The position numbers were made by a program, and so were the translations under genes. Below the pieces are notes generated by a model. It was not told the origin of the DNA and searched no databases. It was given only the letters and a program-made list of their open reading frames with translations. Shown here in pieces: positions 34,236 through 43,516 of a stretch of DNA of 64,000 bases. How positions within the stretch are numbered: the stretch's first letter is position 1; every line of letters starts with the position of its first letter. This DNA comes from Thiorhodococcus minor (GTDB lineage: Bacteria; Pseudomonadota; Gammaproteobacteria; Chromatiales; Chromatiaceae), in assembly GCF_010820565.1 (NCBI RefSeq), contig NZ_JAAIJQ010000011.1, positions 29,359 to 93,358 on the forward strand, in the 5' to 3' direction.

Positions 34236-35334
34236 ATGATCGACACGAATCCGATTGCTCATCAAATCAACGATCTGAAGGGACGTTTGGAGTCCCTTAG
34301 GGGGTATCTTTGACTATGCTGAGCGCAAAGATCGCCTGACCGAAGTTCTGCGCGAGCTCGAGGATCCCGAGGTCTGGAGCGATCCGGAGCGGGCCCAGTC
34401 CCTCGGGCGCGAGCGAGCGATGCTCGAAGGTATCGTCGTCACCATCGACGAGATGACCGCGTCGCTCACGGATGCCGACGACTTGCTCGCGCTTGCGGCG
34501 GAGGAGGCCGACGAGGCGACCGCCCAGTCGCTCGAGGCGGATCTTGGCGAGTACGAGAGGCGTGTCGGCGAGCTGGAATTTCGCCGTATGTTCTCCGGCG
34601 AGACCGACCCGAACAATGCCTTCGTCGACGTGCAGGCGGGGTCCGGCGGTACCGAGGCGCAAGACTGGGCCGAGATGCTGCTGCGCATGTATCTGCGCTG
34701 GGGCGAGCGGCGTGGCCTCAAGACGGAGCTGATGGAGGTCTCGCCGGGCGAGGTCGCGGGTATCAAGTCCGCCACCATCAAGTTCGAGGGCGAGTACGCC
34801 TTCGGCTGGCTGCGCACTGAGACCGGCGTCCATCGCCTGGTGCGCAAGTCGCCGTTCGATTCGGGCAATCGGCGCCACACCTCCTTCGCGGCGGTCTTCG
34901 TGTCTCCAGAGATCGACGACAGCGTCGAGGTCGAGATCAATCCGGCGGATCTGCGCATCGACGTCTACCGCGCAAGCGGCGCGGGCGGTCAGCACGTCAA
35001 CCGGACCGAGTCGGCCGTGCGAATCACCCATACGCCGACCGGCATCGTGACCCAGTGCCAGAACGACCGCTCCCAGCACAAGAACAAGGACCAGGCGATG
35101 AAGCAGCTCAAGGCCAAGCTCTACGAGCTCGAGATGCAGAAGCGTCAGGCAAGTCAGCAGATCGTTGAGGACAGCAAGTCCGACATCGGCTGGGGGAGCC
35201 AGATTCGCTCCTATGTGCTCGATCAGTCGCGCATCAAGGATTTGCGCACAGGTGTCGAGATTGGAAATACGCAGTCGGTGCTCGACGGCAATCTCGACCC
35301 CTTTATCGAGGCAAGTCTCAAGAGTGGCCTCTAG
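34236..35334 (+). CDS. prfB: Peptide chain release factor 2 (programmed +1 frameshift)
   Basis: RF2 reads UGA and UAA stop codons. Translation starts at ATG 34236 ([20 protein letters not shown]) and meets in-frame TGA at codon 26 (34311-34313) within AGG GGG TAT CTT TGA C, the conserved autoregulatory site with its internal Shine-Dalgarno-like AGGGGG. A +1 slip on CTT continues as [13 protein letters not shown] to 35334, giving ~365 residues. The GGQ motif is present ([16 protein letters not shown]), as is the mid-protein [13 protein letters not shown]. lysS follows, as is usual (prfB-lysS). Confidence 0.97.
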
Positions 35335-35504
35335 GCCACTGTTTATCGGCTGCTTCGTTGTCTCGTCGGCGAGTGTCATCTCGGTGCTCTCGCCGCTTCG
35401 CTTTTCAAGATTCACCATGAGGAGGCGCGCGCTTCCTCAGCGTGCGGGCCGCGCGGATCGCCGCGCCGCTCGTGTCGCCCAAGGTTCCGGAGACCCATGC
35501 CCAC

Positions 35505-37046
35505 ATGAGCCAGCATGACGAGCCGCAGTCTGCGGCACGCCCAGAGCAGACAGATGCCGCCGAGGACAACAAGCTGATCGCGCAGCGTCGCGAAAAGCTC
35601 GCTCAGCTTCGCGAGCGTGGCAACGCATTCCCCAATGATTTTCGGCGCGATGTCGTGGTCGGCGAGGTGCACGCGGAGTATGGCGAGCTCGACGCCGAGG
35701 CCCTGGAAGCGCGCGGGCTCCGGGTGAAGGTCGCCGGGCGCCTGATGACGCGACGCGTCATGGGGAAGGCGAGCTTTGCGCACATCAAGGACATGTCGGG
35801 GCGCATGCAGCTCTTCGTGCAGCGCGACCTCGTAGGCGAGGATGCCTACGCGAGCTTCAAGCGCGATCTGGACATCGGGGATATCCTCGGCGCCGAGGGT
35901 GTGCTCTTCCGCACAAAGACGGGCGAGCTCTCGATTCGCTGCGACAATATTCGTCTTCTAACCAAGGCGTTACGGCCATTACCTGAGAAGTTCCATGGGC
36001 TGACGGACATGGAGAGCCGGTATCGCCAGCGCTACCTCGATCTCATCGTGAACGACGGCACGCGTGCGACCTTTCGCCTGCGCACGGCCATCATTCAGTT
36101 CATCCGTGACTACCTGAACGGGCGCGGCTATCTCGAAGTCGAGACGCCCATGATGCAGGTGATCCCGGGCGGCGCTGTTGCGCGTCCCTTCATCACGCAT
36201 CACAACGCGCTCGACATGCAGCTCTTCCTGCGCATCGCGCCCGAGCTCTTCCTCAAGCGCCTGGTCGTCGGCGGTTTCGAAAAGGTCTACGAGATCAATC
36301 GCAACTTCCGCAATGAGGGCCTCTCCACCAGGCACAATCCGGAATTCACCATGCTGGAGTTCTATGAGGCCTACGCGGACTACCGCGACCTCATGGATCT
36401 GACGGAAGACATGTTGCGCGATATGGCGACCGCGGTCCTGGGCCAGACGCAGATCCCGTATCAGGGGGCCACCTATGACTTCGGGCAGCCGTTCGCCCGA
36501 CTCAGCGTGCGCGAGGCGATCCTCCAGTACAATCCCGAGCTCGGGCCAGCCGATATCGACGATCTGGAGCGCGCCCGCTCGCTCGCCGAGCGTCTCGGCA
36601 TTCAGGTCAAGCCAAGCTGGGGGCTGGGCAAGCTGCAGCTCGAGGTCTTCGAGCAGACGGTGGAGACGCGGCTGATGGATCCGACCTTCATCACCCAGTA
36701 TCCGACCGAGGTCTCGCCGCTGGCGCGGCGAAACGACGAGGATCCCTTCGTCACCGACAGGTTCGAGCTTTTCGTTGGCGGGCGGGAGATCGCCAACGGC
36801 TTTTCCGAGCTCAACGATGCCGAGGATCAGGCCGAGCGTTTCCGCCAGCAGGTTGCGGAAAAGGATGCTGGTGACCAGGAGGCCATGTACTTCGACGCCG
36901 ATTATATTCGCGCGCTAGAGCATGGTATGCCGCCGACTGCGGGCGAGGGCATCGGAATCGATCGCCTGGTGATGCTCTTCACGGATTCGGCATCGATCCG
37001 CGATGTCCTCTTGTTCCCGCACATGCGGCCTGAGGGCGCTGCCTGA
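35505..37046 (+). CDS. lysS: Lysyl-tRNA synthetase, class II
   Basis: A 513-residue class II enzyme. The N-terminal OB-fold anticodon domain ([21 protein letters not shown]) is followed by class II motifs 1 ([14 protein letters not shown] text at [10 protein letters not shown]), 2 ([21 protein letters not shown]) and 3 ([13 protein letters not shown]). ATG 35505 gives the usual start. The preceding open frame back to 35442 has no homology. It follows prfB, and this pairing is common in gammaproteobacteria. Confidence 0.97.
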   Translation: MSQHDEPQSAARPEQTDAAEDNKLIAQRREKLAQLRERGNAFPNDFRRDVVVGEVHAEYGELDAEALEARGLRVKVAGRLMTRRVMGKASFAHIKDMSGRMQLFVQRDLVGEDAYASFKRDLDIGDILGAEGVLFRTKTGELSIRCDNIRLLTKALRPLPEKFHGLTDMESRYRQRYLDLIVNDGTRATFRLRTAIIQFIRDYLNGRGYLEVETPMMQVIPGGAVARPFITHHNALDMQLFLRIAPELFLKRLVVGGFEKVYEINRNFRNEGLSTRHNPEFTMLEFYEAYADYRDLMDLTEDMLRDMATAVLGQTQIPYQGATYDFGQPFARLSVREAILQYNPELGPADIDDLERARSLAERLGIQVKPSWGLGKLQLEVFEQTVETRLMDPTFITQYPTEVSPLARRNDEDPFVTDRFELFVGGREIANGFSELNDAEDQAERFRQQVAEKDAGDQEAMYFDADYIRALEHGMPPTAGEGIGIDRLVMLFTDSASIRDVLLFPHMRPEGAA

Positions 37047-37104
37047 GCCAGCACCCTGGGGGCGGCTCTTGTGAGAGTGGATTGCCGCCTTCTTCGCGCG
37101 TCAC

Positions 37105-38157
37105 TTAGGACGTCTTTTCGGCGGGCTCGGCCTCCGGGAATCCATAGGGAGGCGCCTGCAGATTGGTCAGGGTGGGACCATCCTCGCCCAGGCGGACGTC
37201 GCCGGCCTCGGCGGCCGCGATCTCCGTGACGATCAGAAGCGCATAGCGGTCCGAAGCCAGGGGCGCGGCCTCGACGACGCGGCCGTCGACTTGCCGGGAC
37301 TGGCTCGCGGCCGAGTAGAGGGCATCGCCTGGCCGGGGTGGCGTCTGCGTTTCGGCCTCGGCCAGGTACATACGGCGCTTGAGCTTGCCGAGGAAGTGCA
37401 TGCGCGCGACGACCTCTTGGCCGGTGTAGCAGCCTTTATGGAAACTGACGCCCTCGACGAGGTGCAGATTCGCCATCTGGGGGACGAAGGCCTCGACGGT
37501 CGCGTCATAGACGTTCGGCAAGCCGGCTTGGATGTCGAGCAGTCGCCAGGCGTCGATGCTCGCGGGCACGGCCCTCTCGGCGAGCTTGGTCCAGAGATCG
37601 GTCATCGCCGCGAGGGGTGCGAGCAGCTCGAACCTAGGCGTTGGCCCAGGAATGCGAATGAGGGTGACGGCTCCCGCGGTCGTGACGTCATTGCCCGGCG
37701 CAGGTGCCTCGAGCCCCTGGGCGGCCACCAGCTCCGTCGCACAATCGCCCGCCAGGCCGACCCGGATCAGCGCATCGCTGGCATCTGTCAGCCTGACCTT
37801 GCTGCGTAGGATGAACATGCCGAGGCGCTTGAGGCTCTCAGGTATGCGCTCGGCGGGCGTCTGCAGGTAGATCGTCTCGCCGCGCTGGAAGAGGCGGAAG
37901 AGCGCGAGCATCCGGCCCTTTTGGCTGCAGTGGGCGCTGAGCTGGCTGTAGGTATCTGAGACCTCGCGGATGTCGTTCGTGAGCTGACCTTGCAGGAAGG
38001 TCTTGGTATCGTCGCCGGCTGCGGCGATGAGGCCGAGGTGCGAGAGGTCGAAGAGCTGGCAGGGGATATCCTGAGCGGCCTCCGGGAAAGCCAGGTTGCC
38101 ATCGGCATCGACTTCGGCGTGATAGCCGGTGAGAAAGTGCCGCCATTCGTTTGTCAT
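37105..38157 (-). CDS. ygfZ: Folate-binding protein YgfZ (iron-sulfur cluster repair/assembly)
   Basis: A 350-residue GcvT-like protein of the YgfZ/CAF17 family, which helps maintain certain [4Fe-4S] enzymes in a tetrahydrofolate-dependent way. The hallmark KGCYTGQEVVARMHFLGKLKRR is present, as are LFDLSHLGLIAAAGDD near the start and FLQGQLTNDI. ATG 38157 fits the N-terminus, with GAGG eight bases upstream; the longer frame to 38295 looks unrelated. It diverges from the RNase II-family gene. Confidence 0.94.
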   Translation of the reverse strand: MTNEWRHFLTGYHAEVDADGNLAFPEAAQDIPCQLFDLSHLGLIAAAGDDTKTFLQGQLTNDIREVSDTYSQLSAHCSQKGRMLALFRLFQRGETIYLQTPAERIPESLKRLGMFILRSKVRLTDASDALIRVGLAGDCATELVAAQGLEAPAPGNDVTTAGAVTLIRIPGPTPRFELLAPLAAMTDLWTKLAERAVPASIDAWRLLDIQAGLPNVYDATVEAFVPQMANLHLVEGVSFHKGCYTGQEVVARMHFLGKLKRRMYLAEAETQTPPRPGDALYSAASQSRQVDGRVVEAAPLASDRYALLIVTEIAAAEAGDVRLGEDGPTLTNLQAPPYGFPEAEPAEKTS

Positions 38158-38330
38158 GTTTCGTGCCTCGAGCCAGTTGGCATCGCTGGGGGCGACGCGT
38201 GGATCCATTGCGGCGATTCTCGGTGAATTCATCGAGAGCCGTAAAGTGGGGCCAGGCCGACCCTTGATGCAAGCCAGAGTGGCTTCGGGGCACATGGGCT
38301 CGACCTTTCAAGTTAAAGCAGATTCGGAGA

Positions 38331-40181
38331 TTGAGCGCCTTGTCCATACACCAAGCGACACCGCCCGTGGATAGCCTCGTGCTCTACAAGGTGCGTCCTG
38401 CCCGAGTCGTGAGCGTCGGCGAGAAGATTGAGATCGAGCTCGACGGCGGTCAAAGCAAGCGGGTTCGTCCGAAGGACATCGAGCTGCTTCACCCCGGCCC
38501 GTTGCGCAATCTGGGCGAGCTGGTGCCTCAGGAAGGCGAGCTGACCGAGGCCTGGGAGCTGCTCGAGGGTGCCGAGACCAACCTCAAGGATCTGACCGAG
38601 CTGGCCTTCGATGATTTCACCCCGGCCACGGCCTGGGCCGCCTGGCAGCTGGTCGCCGAGGGGCTGAATTTCAGCGGTACGCCGCAAGCCATTCAGGCGC
38701 GCACGCGCGAGGTGGTCGAGCGCGAGCAGGCCGAGCGCGCGGCGAAGGAGGCGGCCGAGCGCGATTGGCAGGCGTTCCTGGATCGCATGGCGAAGGCGAA
38801 GCCTGGGCCCGAGGACGTGGGTCGGCTCGGCGAGATCGAGCGTCTTGCGCTGAGCAGGTCTGAGCACAGTCGCATCCTCGAGGCATTGGGGTATCAGCAG
38901 ACGCCGGAGAGCGCTCACCGTGCCTTGGTCAAGGTCGGTCATTGGCAGGCACGCTTCAATCCGCACCCGCTGCGCTGCGGGATCCTCATGGAGGACCCGG
39001 CGCTGGAAGTTCCAGCGCTGTCCGACGAGCAGCGCCTCGACCTCACCCATCTGACGGCCTATGCGATCGACGATGAGGGCAGCTGCGATCCGGACGATGC
39101 GATCGCGCTGGAGGAGGGGCGGCTTTGGGTCCATGTGGCCGACGTGGCGGCCGTCGTCGCCCCGGAATCGCCGCTCGAGGCGGAGGCGCGCGCACGGGGG
39201 GCGAATCTCTATCTGCCCGAGGGCATTATCAACATGCTGCCCGCGGACGTTACCGAGCGTCTCGGTCTCGGCCTGCAAGATGTCTCGCCGGCACTGTCCT
39301 TCTCACTTCGCATCGATGCGGATGGGGCACTGACGGACATCGAGCTGCATCGCACCTGGGTGCGGGTCGAGCGGATGACCTATACACAGGCCGAGGAGCG
39401 CCTGGTCGCCGGGGATCCGGTACTGTCCGAGATGGCGAGCTTGTGCGGGCGGTTTCAGGCGCGGCGCCGGGCGAATGGCGCCAGTCGTCTCGATCTCCCC
39501 GAGGTCAGCGTCCGGGTCGAGGCGGAGGGGGTCAGGATTCGGCCCCTGCCGCGGCTCAGCAGCCGGGAGCTGGTGACGGACGCCATGCTTATGGCCGGAG
39601 AAGCGGCTGCGCGGCTTTGCGTCGACAACGCGATCCCGATCCCCTTCGCGACGCAGGTGGCGCCAGACAAGGCCGAGGGAGCGACGGATTTGGCCTCGAT
39701 GTATGCGAGACGGCGCTGCTTCAAGCCGACCAAGCTGTCGATGACGCCGGACCTTCACGCCAGTCTTGGGCTGCCGCTCTATACCCGCGCGACCAGTCCG
39801 CTGCGGCGCTATTCGGACCTGCTCGTCCACCAGCAGCTTTGCGCTTGGCTCGCGGGCGCCCCTCTTATGGACGAGCAAGCGGTGCTCAGTCGTGTCGGCG
39901 AGGCTGATGCCGCCTCGGTCGCCATAAGACGCGGAGAAAGGCTCTCCAACCAGCACTGGAAGCTGGTGTTCCTCAGGGAGAATCCGGGCTGGAAGGGGGA
40001 AGGGGTGGTGGTTGGGCTCGATGAGCGCAAGGCCGTCGTCCTGCTGCCCGAGCTTGCCATGGAGGCGCGCGTGCGCCCCCGCGACGAGGCCGCGCTCAAT
40101 CAGCGGTTGCGGTTGGCCGTGAGCGACGTCGACCTGCCCGACCTCAGCGCCAGCTTCCGCGTCCTTGGCGAAGCGGTCTAG
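38331..40181 (+). CDS. RNB-domain exoribonuclease, RNase II family
   Basis: A 616-residue protein with a central RNB domain. The catalytic metal-binding loop is DDEGSCDPDDAIAL (~250), WVHVADVAAVV follows, and the C-terminal RNB text is TRATSPLRRYSDLLVHQQLC. The N-terminal part (KVRPARVVSVGEKIEIEL) is a small beta domain, so this is the shorter RNase II-like type and not RNase R. Start codons are unclear: TTG 38331 and TTG 38340 are both possible, without a strong ribosome site. It is divergent from ygfZ. Confidence 0.9.
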   Translation: MSALSIHQATPPVDSLVLYKVRPARVVSVGEKIEIELDGGQSKRVRPKDIELLHPGPLRNLGELVPQEGELTEAWELLEGAETNLKDLTELAFDDFTPATAWAAWQLVAEGLNFSGTPQAIQARTREVVEREQAERAAKEAAERDWQAFLDRMAKAKPGPEDVGRLGEIERLALSRSEHSRILEALGYQQTPESAHRALVKVGHWQARFNPHPLRCGILMEDPALEVPALSDEQRLDLTHLTAYAIDDEGSCDPDDAIALEEGRLWVHVADVAAVVAPESPLEAEARARGANLYLPEGIINMLPADVTERLGLGLQDVSPALSFSLRIDADGALTDIELHRTWVRVERMTYTQAEERLVAGDPVLSEMASLCGRFQARRRANGASRLDLPEVSVRVEAEGVRIRPLPRLSSRELVTDAMLMAGEAAARLCVDNAIPIPFATQVAPDKAEGATDLASMYARRRCFKPTKLSMTPDLHASLGLPLYTRATSPLRRYSDLLVHQQLCAWLAGAPLMDEQAVLSRVGEADAASVAIRRGERLSNQHWKLVFLRENPGWKGEGVVVGLDERKAVVLLPELAMEARVRPRDEAALNQRLRLAVSDVDLPDLSASFRVLGEAV

Positions 40182-40475
40182 CTATCGAGGCAGCCGAGCA
40201 ATCTAGGCGGATTGGCACAGCGACGAGGCTTTCGAATCGGTGCCCTGACCGGAAATCGTCGCGCTAGTCGTGCGTCTCCTTGGCGTTCTCGGTTTTGGTC
40301 TCGTCCCTGTTACGGGTTACGATTCGTGGACGTGCGACTGGGCGGAAACTTGACCTTCGTCAGTGAGCGCTGTCGAGCGAATCGGTAGCCTTGCCTGCGT
40401 CCTGGTCTCAGGCTGCGACTGACTGGGGTCAAGGGTGCTTCCTTCGAGCGGGCGGGCCTAGGTCTCGGCGGGAAA
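40182..40475. other. Intergenic region after the RNase gene, no gene recognised
   Basis: This stretch lies between two convergent genes. Its small open frames have no resemblance to proteins. The only clear signal is the hairpin at 40476-40508 to its right. Confidence 0.5.
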
Positions 40476-40508
40476 AAAGTGGCCTGGGTCACAGACCCAG
40501 GCCACTTT
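40476..40508 (-). terminator. Rho-independent terminator for the DUF882 gene
   Basis: A perfect 14-bp inverted repeat AAAGTGGCCTGGGT closes a five-base loop CACAG. On the minus strand the stem is followed by a run of six T (complement of 40473-40478), the classical intrinsic terminator layout, 74 bases after the DUF882 stop. On the plus strand only three T follow, so it may act weakly for the RNase gene. Confidence 0.9.
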
Positions 40509-40581
40509 CCATGACAGCGTCGCTCCTCGACGGCCGCTTTCGGCTAGCCGAGGCCTTCCGGTCGGACTGTCTTAAGCTGCC

Positions 40582-41121
40582 TTAGGCGCCCCAGGTCCGG
40601 ACTGCGCCCGTATCGACGTGTACGAAGTCCGAGCGTCTGTAGTAGCCGACGCCGCCCCGGCCCAGCTTAACCGCTGCGTCACGAAGGGAGCGGGTCGACA
40701 AGTCGGGGAAGCGAATGTCCATCGCTTGCCCCTTGATGTGCAGGCTGTTCTTGGCGACGCCACTGGAAGCGCGGCGAAGCTTCGCGTTTGTGGCTGGCGA
40801 GCGGTAGGCGCTGATGATGTGGAAGCGGGCGTCGCGGTCGCCTAGCGACACCTTGAGATCATAGAGCAGGTCGAAGAGACGCGGATCCATGCGAGCGATA
40901 TCGCCGGTCCTGAAGTCGCGGAAGAAATGATTCAACTGCTGCAGCGCGGAGCGCTGGTAGCGTTCGCCAATTCGGTAGGTGACGTCGATCCGGTCTTCAG
41001 TATGAAGATGGTAGAAAGACAAGGTGCGTGCTTGGTCGAATGAACGATGAAAGGTGCGTCCAGCAAAAGCGGGTGCGGCAGCTGCGGATAGCGCAGCCCC
41101 CAAGAAATAACGTCGATTCAT
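40582..41121 (-). CDS. Tat-exported DUF882 / peptidase M15-like protein
   Basis: A 179-residue protein. The N-terminus MNRRYFLGAALSAAAAPAFA is a signal peptide with Tat-like RR motif and an Ala-x-Ala cleavage site. The mature part is a YcbK/DUF882 domain related to D,D- and L,D-carboxypeptidases: SAYRSPATNAKLR, HIKGQAMDIRF and FVHVDTGAVRTW hold the expected zinc ligands. ATG 41121 has GGGGGGAG in front; an upstream in-frame start at 41226 is less likely. It probably trims or binds peptidoglycan in the periplasm. It is divergent from a lytic transglycosylase, another wall enzyme. Confidence 0.92.
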   Translation of the reverse strand: MNRRYFLGAALSAAAAPAFAGRTFHRSFDQARTLSFYHLHTEDRIDVTYRIGERYQRSALQQLNHFFRDFRTGDIARMDPRLFDLLYDLKVSLGDRDARFHIISAYRSPATNAKLRRASSGVAKNSLHIKGQAMDIRFPDLSTRSLRDAAVKLGRGGVGYYRRSDFVHVDTGAVRTWGA

Positions 41122-41480
41122 GCTCCCCCCGGTACATTTAAGACGTCTGCTATCTCTAGTGTGGGAAATTATAAGCAAGCCGATGAAGAAAGCAATGAGA
41201 ATTTTCTTCGCGAGATTCCTTAGCAAAGGTTTGAGTGATTTCTGATTGAGCTTTAACTAAATTGCATGAAGAGTTAATTGTAAATGTCAAGAAAAAAAGG
41301 AATTTTAATGAATCCTTAATAAAGCGGATGAGCGGACTTTAACGCACTTGAGGTCGCTTGAAAAGACTCGCGCATGGGGGCGGAAAACGTGACTTTTGCC
41401 TCGTTTCACATGTTTTCTCCACGATGGCGCGAGCAAATTGGGCTATGATTAAGCTGCTTGCAAAATCCGGGAGTTGATCG
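41122..41480. other. AT-rich divergent promoter region (360 bases)
   Basis: The region 41150-41340 is strikingly AT-rich compared with the window and separates the divergent DUF882 and lytic transglycosylase genes. It should carry both promoters. Several A/T tracts occur (for example GAAAAAAAGG near 41290), but I cannot assign hexamers confidently. Confidence 0.5.
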
Positions 41481-42185
41481 ATGTATCGACCATTGAGGAT
41501 CTTTCTTCTCGTCGCTGCCGTTGGGTCCGCGCCACTCGCTGCCGTGCATGCGGACGTCTTCAAGTATGTCGATGGCTCGGGGAATGTGTATTTCACGGAC
41601 ACGCCATTGAAAGGGAACCGCTATAAGCTCGAATGGCATCGCGAAGCACGTAAGCTCGTGCGCAAGAGCCAGCAAAGCTACGTGGTTGACAAGAAAGGCC
41701 GGATCATTACCGCGCGCGGCCGGGTCCTGTCCGGCAAGACCAAGCCGCTGAGCAAGTCCCTGGCAAAGCGCCGGGCGGGCGTCGAGCACCTGGTTCAGGC
41801 CAATGCGCGGCGCTACGGTCTCTCGCCAGCCCTCTTGCACGCCGTCATCCGCGCCGAGTCCGCCTACAAGCACAAGGCGGTATCACACGCGGGCGCTCAG
41901 GGCCTGATGCAGTTGATGCCGGCGACGGCGCGGCGCTATGGGGTCGGGAACGTGTTCGATCCGGCGGAGAACATTCGTGGCGGAGCGGCCTACCTCAGGG
42001 ATCTGCTCGACATGTTCGACCAGGACGTCAAGCTCGCGCTGGCTGGCTACAACGCAGGCGAGGGCGCGGTGCTCAAGTATGGACGCTCTATTCCGCCTTA
42101 TCGGGAGACCCAGAACTACGTGCGGAAGGTTCTGAAATACTATGGCGCCGAGCGCCCCTCGAGCTTCATCATGACGGCTCGTTAG
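41481..42185 (+). CDS. Lytic transglycosylase with N-terminal DUF4124
   Basis: A 234-residue exported protein. A signal peptide (IFLLVAAVGSAPLAAVHA) precedes a DUF4124 segment (DVFKYVDGSGNVYFTDTPL), then an SLT domain: LLHAVIRAESAYKHKAVSHAGAQ carries the catalytic Glu (RAES), GLMQLMPATARRYGV follows, and LALAGYNAGEGAVLKYG ends the domain. It cleaves peptidoglycan glycan strands in the periplasm. The DUF4124-SLT combination is usual in gammaproteobacteria. Confidence 0.94.
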   Translation: MYRPLRIFLLVAAVGSAPLAAVHADVFKYVDGSGNVYFTDTPLKGNRYKLEWHREARKLVRKSQQSYVVDKKGRIITARGRVLSGKTKPLSKSLAKRRAGVEHLVQANARRYGLSPALLHAVIRAESAYKHKAVSHAGAQGLMQLMPATARRYGVGNVFDPAENIRGGAAYLRDLLDMFDQDVKLALAGYNAGEGAVLKYGRSIPPYRETQNYVRKVLKYYGAERPSSFIMTAR

Positions 42186-42239
42186 ACGTCAGGCGCTCGG
42201 CCTCGTCGCCTGGCGCATCCGCGCCACCCCACTTTCCGG

Positions 42240-42458
42240 TCAGTCCTCTCCGATCACGCGCTCGTCGCGTGGCCTGGAGAGGAGTTTTTCTGCCTCGCCC
42301 TGCTGCTTTGCGAAGATGAGTCGATACTCGACTCCGGTGTCGCGCGGCTCCTCCGCGCGCCGGCCGCGCACGATGTCGCGGGCGTCCTGGTAACCATCAC
42401 AGGTCTCGATGTACTCCAGGATTCGAGGTGGTGAGATCTTGTAGACGAAATACGGCAT
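42240..42458 (-). CDS. Small conserved protein of unknown function
   Basis: A 72-residue protein starting MPYFVYKISPPRILEYIE and ending LLSRPRDERVIGED. The N-terminal YFVYKI and the tail EAExLLSxPRxERVIGED match a small family I remember from many gammaproteobacteria, without known function. ATG 42458 is selected because the pattern starts there; the open frame upstream is repeat-derived. There are no membrane segments. It is convergent with the lytic transglycosylase gene. Confidence 0.75.
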   Translation of the reverse strand: MPYFVYKISPPRILEYIETCDGYQDARDIVRGRRAEEPRDTGVEYRLIFAKQQGEAEKLLSRPRDERVIGED

Positions 42459-42514
42459 GGTTTTGGACTCGAGTCTGGCAGTGGTAAACGCATGGAAGTG
42501 AAGGCGTCGATTTT

Positions 42515-42790
42515 CGATTGGTCCGGCCTCCCGTTCTAGGCTGGACAAGCGCAGCGCAGTCCGCCAACAGCATGGGATTCGGTGGACTTCGCTCTCGAGA
42601 CTGTGAGAGTCATCCAAGCGCACCGCGAAGATCGCAGATTGCTGTAGGTTGGGCCGACGCAGGAAGCCCAACAATCAAAGCGTTAGGCTAGCCGCCATGT
42701 TGGGCTTCGTACCTCAGCCCAACCTACGCAGAATTTCTTCACAGTCTCTCTCGCTGGTCCACCTTGCCGGTCCAACTGACGATCGAGGCC
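42515..42790. repeat. Palindromic intergenic repeat, copy 3 (arms reversed around the core)
   Basis: The core 42600-42745 has the same 146-base length and orientation as in copies 1 and 2. The flanks are exchanged: the left flank is the reverse complement of the R arms of the other copies (GGTGGACTTCGCTCTCGAG), and the right flank is the reverse complement of their L arm (CTCTCTCGCTGGTCCACC, then GGTCCAACTGACGATC). The core is therefore inverted relative to its arms. The element lies between the small gene ending at 42240 and sat. Confidence 0.85.
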
Positions 42791-43516
42791 GAGATCAGGA
42801 CCGTCGGCAGTCTCAAGCGATCGCCCGACAGGGATGCGCTCTGCAAGCCAACGAGGCTCCTCCGGCAAGGTCCAGATGCTGTCCTCAATCTTGGGCGCTG
42901 TCCTTCCGCGCCTTCTATTGACTTCAGGCATCCCCTTGGGATTGCTCACCGATGGATGCTGACCGACGGAAAGCGCTTGGCGCCGGCACGTGAAAGACGG
43001 CGAGTTTAGCCTAATCCGCTATCGGATTCCCGAGGCGGGCCTCAGAGAAAATTGTTGGCTCCATAAGCAGATCCTTGTAAACCCATGGCGGAAGCCGTGG
43101 TATCGTGCGGCCGTTCGGATTCCTCAATCGTTCGAGCCTTGGGGCATTGAGATGACAGCGGACGCGCGTCACCCATGACCTTCCCCGCTGCTAGCCTGCC
43201 GACCACTGGGGCGGTGAGTATCCGAAGCTGTCGACAGATCGTTGCGCGGGCTTGACGGCCGAGTGCAGATCGCCGGGGAGACGCAGTCTCCGTCAGGCCC
43301 GCGAAGCTCTGTCTCGATCAGGATTCGAGGACAGCGTTGTTTGAGAACCGCGCCCCTCGGCGCGGCGCAGACAGTCCAAGTGCAGCGCGCCCTGCGGACT
43401 CGCGAGAGCCCTCGAGCGGCCGCGCCGCGTTCACAGCACTCTAAGCAAACCGTCTCATCCGCTTTGTCCGCAACCGACTGCTGGACACCGGATGAAGCCG
43501 AGAGGAGAGACAGGCG
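42791..43516. other. Intergenic region upstream of sat (about 725 bases), no gene recognised
   Basis: Both strands have short open frames, but none looks like a protein. It presumably holds the sat promoter and leader. A ribosome site AGGAGAG precedes the sat ATG. Confidence 0.45.

Noticed and set aside
42990..43178. Small ORF upstream of sat
   Set aside because: No ribosome site, no recognisable sequence, and composition like noncoding DNA.
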